The notes under the pieces are model-generated. The model saw only the letters and a program-made list of their open reading frames with translations, was not told the origin of the DNA and searched no databases. A stretch of DNA of 64,000 nt, taken from the NCBI RefSeq assembly GCF_030815485.1, contig NZ_JAUSWV010000002.1, forward strand, positions 372,001 to 436,000, in the 5' to 3' direction. The position numbers were made by a program, and so were the translations under genes. The stretch is from Streptomyces rishiriensis. GTDB lineage: Bacteria; Actinomycetota; Actinomycetes; Streptomycetales; Streptomycetaceae. Below, in pieces: positions 8,680 through 17,327 of the stretch (the stretch's first letter is position 1; each line of letters opens with the position of its first letter).

Positions 8680-9246
8680 TCACCCCGGCGGTCCTGCCAG
8701 GGCTTTGATGGCCGGGCGGAGCAACGCGGCGATGTGATCCGCAGGGGCCTCACGCAGTGCGGCCAGGCCGAGGAGCTGGTGGCCGATGGTCACGCCCAGC
8801 AATGCGGTGACAACCAGTGCGGCGCGCAGTTCGGGATCCTCGGCAGCGGGCAGGGCTGCACCGACGCTGTCGATCTGCCGGCCGAGAGCGGCACGGACGT
8901 GATCGGCTGCTGCCTGGTCGGTGAGCATCGACCGCATCATCGCCAGCGTGCCCTCGGGAAGACCGCCGAGCTTGAGGCCGAGCGAGGCCAGCAACTGATC
9001 GACGAGCTCGTCGGCGCCGGTGACCGTCAGCGGGGTCGGCAACGCCTGCACGGCTTGGCTGAACAGCTCCCGTTTCGAGCCGAAGTACTGCATGACCAGA
9101 GCCGGATCGACGCTTGCCGCGGCCGCCACAGCGCGGATGGTGGTGCGCTCGAATCCCTTCTCAGCGAACAGCTCCCGGGCGCTGTCGAGGATGCGTACCT
9201 CGGTCGCTCGGCGGCGGTCGGCGCGGGACTGGCGAGGAGTGGACAC
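8680..9246 (-). CDS. TetR/AcrR-family transcriptional regulator
   Basis: A 188-residue repressor. N-terminal TetR helix-turn-helix at residues about 15-62 (ILDSARELFAEKGFERTTIRAVAAAASVDPALVMQYFGSK, the exact TetR spacing). The C-terminal ligand-binding part (MRSMLTDQAAADHVRAALGRQ) resembles the TetR_C_17-type domain. GTG start at 9246. Divergent from the NTF2-like gene at 9324; the 77-base gap should hold the shared operator. Confidence 0.9.
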   Translation of the reverse strand: MSTPRQSRADRRRATEVRILDSARELFAEKGFERTTIRAVAAAASVDPALVMQYFGSKRELFSQAVQALPTPLTVTGADELVDQLLASLGLKLGGLPEGTLAMMRSMLTDQAAADHVRAALGRQIDSVGAALPAAEDPELRAALVVTALLGVTIGHQLLGLAALREAPADHIAALLRPAIKALAGPPG

Positions 9247-9323
9247 CGATTCACTCTACAGCCGTTGACCGAACTTCCAGCCGACCATACCGTGAGTGGG
9301 TCAACAAGCGTTGAGCGAATGGA

Positions 9324-9758
9324 ATGACCCCCGTGTCACCTCTGGATACACCTGCCGTTCGCACCCCTCACGAGGTGCTGACCTGCTACTACCAAGCCAT
9401 GCTCGACAAGTCGCCAGACGATCTCGCCGATCTCTACGCCATCGATGCGGTGCACAAGTTCCCGTTCACCTCACCCGGCTTCCCCGCATGCTTCGAGGGT
9501 CGTGAGGCCGTGCGCGCCGGTTACCGAGCGGTCTGGGGCGCCAGCCCCGCCAAGGTGCAGGAGGTCAGGAGGATCGCGACCCACGAGACCGCCGATCCCG
9601 AAGTGATCATCGCCGAGCATGTCGTGGTGGGAACGCTGCCGCCCAAGGCCACCACGTTCACCGTCCCCGGCCTCCTGATACTCCACGTACGCAACGGACT
9701 GATCACACGGGTCCACGACTACATGGACGGCTCAGGAGTCGCCAGCGCCAGGGCCTGA
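9324..9758 (+). CDS. SnoaL/NTF2-like protein
   Basis: A 144-residue cone-shaped NTF2-fold protein. The typical order is seen: N-terminal helices (HEVLTCYYQAMLDKSPDDLADLY), a short PFTSPGFPACFEGREAVRAGYRAVW insertion, and C-terminal strands ending GLITRVHDYMDG. The His/Asp pair in VHDYMD is common in polyketide cyclase-like and isomerase-like members. The exact reaction is unknown. Divergently paired with a TetR gene, which probably represses it. Confidence 0.85.
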   Translation: MTPVSPLDTPAVRTPHEVLTCYYQAMLDKSPDDLADLYAIDAVHKFPFTSPGFPACFEGREAVRAGYRAVWGASPAKVQEVRRIATHETADPEVIIAEHVVVGTLPPKATTFTVPGLLILHVRNGLITRVHDYMDGSGVASARA

Positions 9759-9765
9759 CGGCCCG

Positions 9766-9863
9766 ACCAGAACGTCGAAGGCACCCGCGCCAAGCTGAAA
9801 CGCCTGGTCAAGCTCGGAATCCTCACCGAGGCGGACACCGGCAACTTCGCCAGGAGGCAATAG
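9766..9863 (+). pseudogene. C-terminal relic, mobile-element-associated type
   Basis: A short open end without a start encodes NVEGTRAKLKRLVKLGILTE and stops after FARRQ. The stretch looks like a helix-turn-helix tail found near transposon or plasmid genes. Family uncertain. Confidence 0.3.
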
Positions 9864-10142
9864 CCCACCGGCCCTCCAGCAGCAACCTTGCCTCAACCTC
9901 AGGCAGAAACAGACATCACGTTACGAACCGCCCACTCAGAACTCTCACAGATGGAGGTGCCCGAGGTGCGTCTTCGGCGGGCACCGGCGCCTCACCCTGA
10001 CCATGTCGCCTCGCCCGAATCGTGCCAGGTAGCTCTGAGACACATAGTGGTGAAGTTTCGGTGCAGACACATCGCACAGCGTAAGCGGCCTGGCGGTGAG
10101 CAACTACGGAGTTTCCCCGAGCTACGTGGAAGGTATGGCCGC

Positions 10143-10375
10143 ATGACGTGGTCCTTGCCCGAGCCGATGCTCACCGTGGCCGTGGACAGCCCTGTCCTAC
10201 CCGCTGGGTGTGCCGCGGAGCCTAAGTGGGACGGCTACCGTGCCCAGCTCGCCGTGTACGCGGGCGGGCGGGTGCTGCTGCGCTCACGGCGCGGCACGGA
10301 CATGACGGCCGCGTTCCCCGAGATCCGGGCGGCTGCCCTGGCGCAGCTGCCGGAGGACACCGGGTTGGACGGCGC
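10143..10375 (+). pseudogene. ATP-dependent DNA ligase, 5' part (interrupted gene)
   Basis: The N-terminal 77 residues of an ATP-dependent DNA ligase are intact from an ATG at 10143: MTWSLPEPMLTVAV, then EPKWDGYRAQL, which is motif I (KxDG) with the AMP-accepting lysine, and RSRRGTDMTAAFPEI. The frame breaks at LDG, just where a GELVVW motif should follow. That continuation is found at 12367 on the far side of a 2-kb cassette. The gene was therefore split by insertion. Confidence 0.8.
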
Positions 10376-10396
10376 TATGTGACCTGCACGGGTGTC

Positions 10397-11626
10397 TCAA
10401 GTGCTCGGTGTCTCAGGCGATGGGCGGTCGCCCCTGTTCGGGCGCCCATACAGGAGGACTACGCCCAGCGCGGCCCCAGCAACTTGGCAGGCGGCCACTG
10501 CTAGGACGAGGCTTCCCGGCCCGGCGGCCTGCCAGACGCCCGCGAGGGCAGCCCCGCCTGCGGCAAAGGTGCTCTTGATGCTTGCTCCCAGGGTGAAGAC
10601 CTGGGTACGGGCACCTTGGGGCGCGTAACGGTCGCGCCCGGCCAGCAGTGCGGCGAAGAGCGGACCGGTGCACCACCCGGCCAAGGCGAAGCCGCCGACT
10701 GCCGCGGTGGCACTGTCCATCCAGGGCACGGCGGCCAGCGGCACCCCGGTCGCGAAAAGCATGGTCACGACGGTCCGTTCGGGGCGCAGGGTGCCCCACG
10801 GCCGCCAGGCGTACGCCAGAGAACCGGTCAGCGAGCCGAGTGCCATCGCGGTCATCAGACCGCCTGCGGCCCAGGGTGTCCGGTAGTGGGTGGCGAGCAG
10901 CACGCAGACCACGGGCAGAGCACCGATCCCGAGCTGGCCCACCCCGCTGGCCCAGGTGAGCGACCGCAGCGGCGGATCGCGGACCAGCAGCGCGATGGCG
11001 GCACCCAGACCGGCGGGGCGCGGTCCAGCGCCCCGTCCGGGGCGGCGCCGCAGCGGCAGGGCGAAGACCAGTAGGCCTCCTGCGGCGGCTCCTGCCCCCA
11101 GGGCCACGACGGCGGGGGCGGGACCGGTAGCCGCCGCGAGGGCGGAGGCGAGGGCAGGCCCGGTGATTCCTGCCAGGTTGTAGGAGACGGCGTCCAGGCT
11201 GAAGGCGCGGGGCAACTCCGTGGACGGCAGCAGGTCGCTCAGCAGGCTGGTCAGGCCACCGGTCAGCAGCGGGGTACAGCAGCCCGCCGCGGCGGCCATT
11301 GTTAGGACGACCGGAGCGGGTGCCCGCCCAATCAGCCCCGCGACCACGGTCAGGCCTGCCCCGTAGTAGACCAGGCAACCGGCGTGGAACAGCCGCCGGC
11401 GCCGGACCCGGTCCGCGAGGGCACCGGCCAACGGGGCGGCGACGACGCTGGGAAACAGCAGGGCAGCGACGAGTGCGCCCCCGAAGCCGGCACTGCCGGT
11501 GCGTTCTACGGCGAGCACTACTACACCGATCCGCGCCCCTTCGGAGGCGAGGCGGACCAACACGGCCACCAGCATGTACCGGGCGAGCACCCATTTGTGC
11601 GTGCCTGAGCGCGTTCCCGTATGCAT
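10397..11626 (-). CDS. MFS transporter (cassette cargo)
   Basis: A membrane protein of about 409 residues with 10-12 hydrophobic segments. The loop after helix 2 is APLAGALADRVRRRRLF, an MFS motif A variant. SLDAVSYNLAGITGPALASAL resembles the motif C region of drug/proton antiporters. Its function is probably export of a small toxic compound. The start is uncertain: candidates are GTG 11695, ATG 11650 (GGAGG only one base upstream) and ATG 11626, chosen because the palindrome TGCGTACGCA (11634-11643) then lies just upstream. Divergent from the CGNR regulator gene. Confidence 0.83.
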   Translation of the reverse strand: MHTGTRSGTHKWVLARYMLVAVLVRLASEGARIGVVVLAVERTGSAGFGGALVAALLFPSVVAAPLAGALADRVRRRRLFHAGCLVYYGAGLTVVAGLIGRAPAPVVLTMAAAAGCCTPLLTGGLTSLLSDLLPSTELPRAFSLDAVSYNLAGITGPALASALAAATGPAPAVVALGAGAAAGGLLVFALPLRRRPGRGAGPRPAGLGAAIALLVRDPPLRSLTWASGVGQLGIGALPVVCVLLATHYRTPWAAGGLMTAMALGSLTGSLAYAWRPWGTLRPERTVVTMLFATGVPLAAVPWMDSATAAVGGFALAGWCTGPLFAALLAGRDRYAPQGARTQVFTLGASIKSTFAAGGAALAGVWQAAGPGSLVLAVAACQVAGAALGVVLLYGRPNRGDRPSPETPST

Positions 11627-11633
11627 GGGTGTC

Positions 11634-11643
11634 TGCGTACGCA
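11634..11643. promoter_or_regulatory. Perfect 10-bp palindrome upstream of MFS gene
   Basis: TGCGTACGCA, flanked by GCATG-like sequences on both sides. It lies between the divergent exporter and CGNR regulator genes if the exporter starts at 11626. Candidate operator only. Confidence 0.35.
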
Positions 11644-11702
11644 AGTGCATGCCTCCGACCGGATTCCGCGCCTCGCCGCCCCATGTGCGGCCCACCTTCT
11701 CT

Positions 11703-11725
11703 CGTCATACCCTGAAGGTATGACG
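11703..11725. promoter_or_regulatory. Inverted repeat over the start codon of the CGNR gene
   Basis: CGTCATACC (11703-11711) and GGTATGACG (11717-11725) are perfect reverse complements with a 5-base spacer. The right arm includes the ATG at 11720-11722, and the spacer plus arm supply the GAAGG ribosome binding site. A bound repressor, or an RNA hairpin, would block expression of the gene. Confidence 0.5.
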
Positions 11726-12319
11726 ACATGTGCGTTCGAGATCCCCGCTCATACTCGAGGGGTGAGATTCACCTTCGTCAGTGATCACGTTGCCCTCGAC
11801 TTCGCCGCTACGGTGGCCTGGCGCACCACCCGTCACACGGAACTGCTCGCTGAGCCAGAGGACTTCGCCCGATGGGCGACCGCAGCCGAGGTGGTCGACC
11901 GACTGGAGGCGGTGAGCCAGGGCGACCTGGTTGCGGCCCGCACGTTGCGCGAGGCGATCTACCGCTTGGCACTCGCCGCCGCCGCAGGAGAGCCGGGTGA
12001 CCCGCAGGACGCCGCCGTGATCCGGCGGGCCGCCGCACACACACCGGTCCGCCCCGCGCTCCAGGCCCTGGGCGAGGTGGAACGCCGCGGCGGAGTCAAT
12101 GAGGTGCTGGCCACTGTCGCGGCGAGTGCCAGCGACCTGCTCGGCGGTCCCGGCCGACTCCTCATCCGGCACTGCACCGGTGAGCCATGCACACGTCTTT
12201 TCCTCGACCGCTCCAGGGCAGGTACCCGACGCTGGTGCTCGAAGCGTAGCTGTGGCAGCAGGATCAACGCCGCCGCCTACCGCCGCCGGGTCCGCCAGGA
12301 CGGGCAGACCACGAAGTGA
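11720..12319 (+). CDS. ABATE/CGNR zinc-finger transcriptional regulator (cassette cargo)
   Basis: A 199-residue protein. The N-terminal part matches the ABATE stress-sensor domain (FTFVSDHVALDFAATVAWR; AARTLREAIYRLALA). The C-terminal CGNR zinc finger reads CTGEPCTRLFLD followed by WCSKRSCGSR, giving the four cysteines; the signature CGNR is CGSR here. Such proteins are putative regulators linked to exporters. The ATG at 11720 has GAAGG upstream. Divergent from the exporter inside the cassette, so it is probably its regulator. Confidence 0.82.
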   Translation: MTTCAFEIPAHTRGVRFTFVSDHVALDFAATVAWRTTRHTELLAEPEDFARWATAAEVVDRLEAVSQGDLVAARTLREAIYRLALAAAAGEPGDPQDAAVIRRAAAHTPVRPALQALGEVERRGGVNEVLATVAASASDLLGGPGRLLIRHCTGEPCTRLFLDRSRAGTRRWCSKRSCGSRINAAAYRRRVRQDGQTTK

Positions 12320-12363
12320 CGAGGACAAGTACCCCGCGATGAGACAGGCTGGCAGCTCACATA

Positions 12364-12928
12364 AATGGCGAGTTGGTCGTATGGGACGCCGCGGGCCGCC
12401 TCGCATTCGAGCGGTTGCAGAACCAGCTTGCCCGGCGTGGTGCCGGGGCGGCTCGGGCGGCGGAGGAGTGGCCGGCTCACTTCGTCGCGTTCGATCTGCT
12501 GCGGCTGTCTGGGACGTGCACCACCTCTTGGCCGTATCGGCGGCGCAGGGCCGCGCTGGAGTCCGTGTTCGTCGGCTGTCGGCGCCGTGGGCCCTTTGCC
12601 CGTCGACCACCGAGGCCGACGTCGTACGCGAGTGGCTGACGTGGGCGTCGGTCGGGATGGAGGGTGTGGTCTTCAAGAGGCTCAATGACGCCTACCGCCC
12701 GTCGGTGAGGGGCTGACAGAAATACAAGATCCGCGAGACGAGCGAGGCCATCGCGGCGATCACGGGCTCTCTGGCCGCTCCCCGCACGCTGCTGCTCGGC
12801 AGATACGACACCGAAGGGCGCTTTCAGTACGTCGGCCGCACTACCACCCTGGCCCAGGCGGCAGGTGCGGCGGTCGCCGGTCTGCTCGCTGCGGGGCAGC
12901 GCGGTCATCCGTGGACAGGCTGGTCGAC
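12364..12928 (+). pseudogene. ATP-dependent DNA ligase, 3' part (degenerate)
   Basis: Continuation of the ligase at 10143-10375. GELVVWDAAGRLAFERLQ and HFVAFDLLRLSG lie in one frame (12367 to about 12560). A frameshift follows, then VGMEGVVFKRLNDAYRPS (motif IV-like) in the next frame. An in-frame TGA follows near 12714, then KYKIRETSEAI (motif V-like) and RYDTEGRFQYVGRT. Similarity ends at HPWTGW, where an IS630 relic begins. The gene carries an insertion, a frameshift, a nonsense codon and a 3' truncation. Confidence 0.78.
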
Positions 12929-13167
12929 GTGCCCTTCACCCCCACCAGCAGCTCCTGGCTCCACCAGGTCGAGCGGTGGTTCGGCCTGCTCACCGACAAG
13001 CAGATACGGCGAGGCGTCCACAAGAACGTCCAGGCCCTGGAGAAGGACATCCCTGGATCAGGACCTGGAACGAGGACCCGAAACCCTTCGTTTGGACGAA
13101 GACCGCAGACGAGATTCTCGAACGCCTCGCCGGATATTTGAACCGAATTCCCGACTCAGGACATTAG
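12929..13167 (+). pseudogene. IS630-family transposase, C-terminal relic
   Basis: The characteristic IS630 C-terminus is present in pieces: FTPTSSSWLHQVERWFGLL with the motif around the third catalytic acid (QVERWFG), DKQIRRGVHKNVQALEKDI, then after a frameshift NEDPKPFVWTKTADEILERL. The N-terminal domain and the first catalytic residues are absent. It directly abuts the truncated ligase. Confidence 0.75.
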
Positions 13168-13227
13168 CGAGGCGGTGCAGAAACTCCGCGACCAGCTCAC
13201 CCCCGTTGGGTAGGCGTCCGCCCCCGT

Positions 13228-14634
13228 CTAGTACTGCAACGGTTCTTGCCGTGACTAGTGGCCAGGTCGGTCGCTGGTGTGGTTATGGGTGGGGACCTTG
13301 CTGATGTCAGGTTGTGGGCGGGTGAACTGACCGCTCTGCATGGGCGGTTTGTGCACCGTTTCAGTAGGTCGGAGCCGCGTGAGTCGGCTCTGGCCTGTAT
13401 GCGGGGGCTGGTTGCTCCGCTGCAGCGGAAGAACGGCTGGACGCCGGCCGAGGAGGCCGGGCATGACGGGCCCGACCGTATCCAGCGGATGCTGAACCGG
13501 ATCGAGTGGGACGCCGACGAGGTCCTGGACGACGTACGCGCCTATGTCGTGGAACACCTCGGTGAGAGGGATGCCGTGTTGATCGTCGACGACACCGGCT
13601 TCCTGAAGAAGGGAGTGCGGTCGGCCGGCGTGCAACGCCAGTACTCCGGAACTGCCGGCCGCACCGAGAACTGCCAGGTCGGCGTCTTCCTGGCTTACGC
13701 CACCGGCCGCGCACGCACCCTGATCGACCGGCGCCTGTATCTGCCCACGTCCTGGACGGACGACCGGGAACGCTGCCGCCGCGCCGGCATCGGTGACGAG
13801 GTCGTGTTCGAGACCAAGGTGGCCATGGCCAAGGCGATGGTCCGCAAGGCGATCGCCGGGAAGATCCCGTTCGCCTGGGTGACCGCGGATGCCGCCTACG
13901 GCTTCAGCAAGGGCTGGCGACACGAACTCGAGCAGGCCGACGTCTTCCACGTCATGGCCACAACGAGACACGACACCGTCGTCACCCGCTGGGCCCTCGA
14001 CCACCCCGTCCACGAACTGTTTCCCGGCCTGCCCCGGCAGAAATGGAAGCGCCGTTCCTGCGGCGAGGGAGCCCACGGCCGGCGGATCTTCGACCGGGCC
14101 CACGTCGAGGTGCGGCCCTGGCACCGCGAGGACCGCCGGCACTGGGTTCTCGCCCGCCGCAGCGTCAGCAGGCCCGAGGAGATCTCCTACTACATCGCCT
14201 ACTGTCCCGCCGACACGACGCTGGACGAACTGATCCGTGTTGCGGGCAGCCGATGGGCCGTCGAGGAATGCTTCCAGACCGCGAAGCAGGAATGCGGCCT
14301 GGACGACTACCAGGTCCGCCGCTACCCCGGCTGGCACCGCCACATGACCCTGGCCATGGCCGACCACGCCTGCCTGACCGTCCTGCGGGCCCGACAGCTG
14401 GACACGGACAAAGCAGAAACGGATCCTCCCAGCTCGTCCACCTCAGCCTCGCCGAAATCCGACGCCTGATCACCCGCCTCACCAACCGCCGACCCACCCC
14501 GGTCGACCACATCCTGCACTGGTCGACCTGGCGCAGAAGACGCCAACACCAAGCCCGCGTCAGTACTACAAACGACGAGGCCGCAGTCCCTGAAAACTGA
14601 CCAGCAATCAGAACAGACACCGTTGCAGTACTAG
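13228..14634 (+). mobile_element. IS701-type insertion sequence, probably inactive
   Basis: Perfect 15-bp terminal inverted repeats, TAGTACTGCAACGGT at 13229-13243 and its reverse complement at 14619-14633. CTAG is present at both ends (13228-13231 and 14631-14634), consistent with IS701-type insertion at CTAG. Contains one DDE transposase gene with a late frameshift. Confidence 0.8.
13258..14600 (+). pseudogene. IS701-type DDE transposase, frameshifted near the C-terminus
   Basis: The main frame runs to 14469. It contains the catalytic acids in IVDDTGFLKKG, VTADAAYG and WAVEECFQTAKQE, in the order of IS701/IS4-superfamily enzymes. About 40 residues before the normal end the frame shifts at about 14428: the read-through product ends SSSTSASPKSDA, while the expected tail (LVHLSLAEIRRLITRL, then TPVDHILHWSTW) lies in the -1 frame and stops at 14600. 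This fits a one-base deletion. The core catalytic domain is intact, so residual activity is possible. Confidence 0.75.
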
Positions 14635-15574
14635 GGCCTGTTGCGAAAGTGGATCTTGTTCGTCGATGATCAGCTGTCGTGGGACGTGGGGATCTGACGA
14701 ACGGCCAGTGGGCCCGGCTTGAGCCGCTGCTGCCGCAGGGCATTAAGCCAGGTCGTCCGCAGGTGTGGACGCGGCGGCAGCTGATAGACGGCATACGGTG
14801 GCGGACCCGGACAGGTGCCCCCTGGCGTGACGTGCCGAAGCGTTACGGGCCGTGGGACCGGGTCTACGACCTGTTCCGGCACTGGCAGCGGGACGGCACC
14901 TGGGCGAGGATCCTCGCCCAACTCCAGGCCGAGACCGATGCGAAAGGCCTGATCACCTGGGACGTCAACGTCGACTCCACCGTCTGCCGGGCCCATCAGC
15001 ACGCCGCCGGAGCGGCGAAAAGGGGGACCTGCGGAAGGAACCGCCCGGCGGCGTCTTCGTCGAGCCGGCCGACCACGGCCTCGGACGCTCCCGCGGCGGA
15101 CTGACCAGCAAGATCCACCTCGCGGTCGAGCAAGGTCAGAAGCCCTTGTCCGTCGTGATCACGGCCGGGCAGCGGGGCGATTCCCGCAGTTCGAAGCGGT
15201 CCTGGAAGCCATCCGGGTGCCGAGGCTGGGCCTTGGCAGGCCGCACAGACGCCCGGAACGGGTGCGCGCCGACAAGGCGTACGACTCTCACAGGAACCGC
15301 TCCTACCTGCGCAGACGCGGGATCAAGGCCACGATCCCAGTCCCGGCAGACCGTGTCCGCAACCGGCTCAAGCGCGGATCGCGTGGCGGGCGACCGCCGA
15401 CGTTCGACAAGGACGACTACAAGCAGCGGCACGCGGTCGAGTGCGGGATCAATCGCCTCAAGCGCCACCGGGCCGTCGCCACGCGGTACGACAAACTTGC
15501 CGTCCGCTACGAGGCAACCGTGCTGGTCGCAGCCATCAACGAGTGGCTGTGACCAGCACTTTCACGACACGCCC
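14634..15574 (+). mobile_element. IS5-type insertion sequence (copy 1), degenerate
   Basis: Imperfect terminal inverted repeats: GGGCCTGTTGCGAAAGTG (14634-14651) against GGGCGTGTCGTGAAAGTG read inward from 15574, with three mismatches. CTAG again flanks both ends (14631-14634 and 15574-15577), giving a TA duplication. It abuts the IS701 copy and the TetR gene stop codon without spacing. Confidence 0.75.
14679..15552 (+). pseudogene. IS5-type transposase (orfA/orfB), extra frameshift
   Basis: orfA (14679-15104) starts GTG and encodes the DUF4096-like N-terminus (LTNGQWARLEPLLPQG; WRTRTGAPWRDVPKRYGPW) and [16 protein letters not shown] with the first catalytic Asp. An AAAAGGGGG run at 15018-15026 is the expected -1 slip site into orfB ([11 protein letters not shown]). 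A second shift near 15182 is not expected and fits a one-base deletion, separating orfB from [19 protein letters not shown] and [18 protein letters not shown]. The element is therefore probably inactive. Confidence 0.72.
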
Positions 15575-16233
15575 TAGGTCAGCTCGCCCTTGAGTTCCTG
15601 CGCTACGCACCGGGTCGTAGGCGCGGTCTGGCTGCTGTTGAAGATCCTGTCGAGGTGGTATTGGAGCGCCGCGGTGGCAGCCTCCGGCGTCCGCTGCCCG
15701 ACGAGGATGCTGGTACCCATGGTTGCCGTCATGGCAAGCAGGCTGATCGCCTCAGTGCGAGCGTCGGCTCCAGCATCGGCCCGGCCCGTCTCCTGTGCCT
15801 GTTGGATCAGTCCGGTAAGGGCATTCTCGGCGGCGTCAGGGTTGTCGATGAACGGCTGGGCGGCGAGGGCCTCGTCGGTCACGGACAGGATCGAGTAGGA
15901 GCTGTAGAGAAGGTGGAAGGTTCGGCCTTCCTCGTCGGTCGGCAGCGAGGCCAGCAGCAGTGCCTCGATTGTCGCGCGGGGGCCCGGGTCACGGCCAGCA
16001 GCGGCGAGGCGGGCGCCAACGCGTGCGGTGAAGCGGTCGGTCAGGTGTTGGAGGCCATGGAAAAGCAGCTTCTCCTTGGTCTGGAAGTAGTACTGCACCA
16101 GGCGCAGTGAGACGCCCGCCTCGGCGGCGACGTCGCGCATGCCGACCGCGTGCAGGCCCTGCCGCCCGGCGACCTGGATGAGTGCTTCAGCGATCTGGGT
16201 GCGGCGTTCATCGTGGTCCACTCGCTTGGGCAT
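15574..16233 (-). CDS. TetR/AcrR-family transcriptional regulator
   Basis: A 219-residue repressor. TetR helix-turn-helix at residues about 12-58 (IAEALIQVAGRQGLHAVGMRDVAAEAGVSLRLVQYYFQTKE), followed by a BetI-like ligand domain (LLLASLPTDEEGRTFHLLYSSY). Its TAG stop codon lies exactly in the CTAG at the right end of the IS5-type element, so the last codons are at the insertion boundary. Divergent from the alpha/beta hydrolase gene at 16377, with two operator-like repeats between. Confidence 0.9.
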   Translation of the reverse strand: MPKRVDHDERRTQIAEALIQVAGRQGLHAVGMRDVAAEAGVSLRLVQYYFQTKEKLLFHGLQHLTDRFTARVGARLAAAGRDPGPRATIEALLLASLPTDEEGRTFHLLYSSYSILSVTDEALAAQPFIDNPDAAENALTGLIQQAQETGRADAGADARTEAISLLAMTATMGTSILVGQRTPEAATAALQYHLDRIFNSSQTAPTTRCVAQELKGELT

Positions 16234-16310
16234 CCGTGGCGTCTCCGGCCGTGGTTGGGGTTGGTGGGGTTGCCTGTTCGCCGTCCGGTCCGGCTCGACG
16301 GCACCTTTTC

Positions 16311-16350
16311 ATGGTACCGCCGTATCACCCATATGGTACGGTCGTATCAC
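16311..16350. promoter_or_regulatory. Two direct copies of an 18-bp operator-like site
   Basis: ATGGTACCGCCGTATCAC (16311-16328) and ATGGTACGGTCGTATCAC (16333-16350) differ at two positions and are 22 bp apart, about two helical turns. Each is itself an imperfect palindrome with GGTAC/GTATC half-sites. They lie between the divergent TetR and hydrolase genes, so TetR binding is the likely role. Confidence 0.6.
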
Positions 16351-16376
16351 AAAGAGTGGATCTCACGGAGGTGCCC

Positions 16377-17327
16377 ATGCCCGAGAACACGCCCCGACCG
16401 CGCCGCGACATAGGCCGCTACGTCAACGACCAGCTGCGCGACCGCTACTTCGCCGCCTGCGACGTGCTCTACGCGAAGGGCGCACCGATCCGCTCCGAGA
16501 CCGACGTGGAGACAAGCTTCGGGACCACTCACGTCTACCGGTACAGCCCCGCGGACCCGGCAGCCGGGTCCCGCACGCCGGTCGTCCTGATCCACGGATC
16601 GGGCGGCTGCTCCGCGATGTGGTACCCCAACACGGCCGCGCTCAGCGCCGACCGCCCCGTCTACGCCCTTGACACCCCCGGCGACCCGGGCCGCAGCATC
16701 CACCGCGAGCCGATGTGGCAACCCGAGCGGGCCGCCCAGTGGATGGACGAGGCCCTCGACGCCCTCGGCCTCGACAAGGTCCACCTCGTCGGCTCCTCCT
16801 ACGGCGGCTGGCTCGTCATCAACCAGGTCCACCGCCGGCCCGAACGGCTCGCCTCAGTCACCGCCCTCGACCCGGGCGGACTGGAGAAGGTGGGGCTCCG
16901 CTTCTTCGTCTGGATCTTCGCCAGCCTCTTCGCCACCTTCGCTCCTAAGCGGCTGCGCCCGGCTCTGGCCAAGTGGCTGGAGCAGCCGGTCATATCCGAT
17001 CCGGATCTGCGCGCCTGGATCCAGGCCGGCGTGAAGGCCTTCCGGATACGCCGTCCCGCTCCACTGCCGCTGTCCGAAGCCGAGCTGGGCTCCATCCGGA
17101 CGCCGTTCTACCTGATCATGGGTAAGCGCAGCCTGCTGGTGCACCCGAAGGTCCAGCTCGAACGCGTTCCTCGGGTGATTCCCGGCGCCCGCGCCGAGAT
17201 CGTCGCCGCGACCGGACACGGGCCGCAGATCGACCACCCCGACCTCGTCAACGCCCGGATGTTGAGCTTCATGGAGGACATCGACTCCCTTCACCGGGCG
17301 ACGACCCGGGACGTCACCGACGTGTAG
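16377..17327 (+). CDS. Alpha/beta hydrolase
   Basis: A 316-residue hydrolase. Oxyanion-hole region VVLIHGSGGCSAMW, nucleophile elbow VGSSYGGW (Ser in GxSxG) and catalytic His in ATGHGPQIDHP; the acid is probably in the strand before IMGKRSLLVHPK. The ATG at 16377 has GGAGG at 16367-16371. Probably cytoplasmic, with no signal peptide. Substrate unknown. Faces a TetR repressor gene, so induction by its substrate or a related compound is likely. Confidence 0.88.
   Translation: MPENTPRPRRDIGRYVNDQLRDRYFAACDVLYAKGAPIRSETDVETSFGTTHVYRYSPADPAAGSRTPVVLIHGSGGCSAMWYPNTAALSADRPVYALDTPGDPGRSIHREPMWQPERAAQWMDEALDALGLDKVHLVGSSYGGWLVINQVHRRPERLASVTALDPGGLEKVGLRFFVWIFASLFATFAPKRLRPALAKWLEQPVISDPDLRAWIQAGVKAFRIRRPAPLPLSEAELGSIRTPFYLIMGKRSLLVHPKVQLERVPRVIPGARAEIVAATGHGPQIDHPDLVNARMLSFMEDIDSLHRATTRDVTDV

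Larger units (their letters stand above)
10376..12363. mobile_element. Transposase-less cassette with 12-bp inverted ends (MFS + CGNR regulator)
   Basis: Left end TATGTGACCTGC (10376-10387) and right end GCAGCTCACATA (12352-12363) are inverted repeats matching at 11 of 12 positions. The flanks are the two halves of one DNA ligase gene, interrupted between LDG and GELVVW. GGCG occurs at both ligase edges (10371-10374 and 12367-12370), one and three bases outside the inverted ends, so it could be a 4-bp target duplication or microhomology. The cassette holds only an exporter gene and a regulator gene and encodes no recombinase, so it must have moved in trans. Confidence 0.6.
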
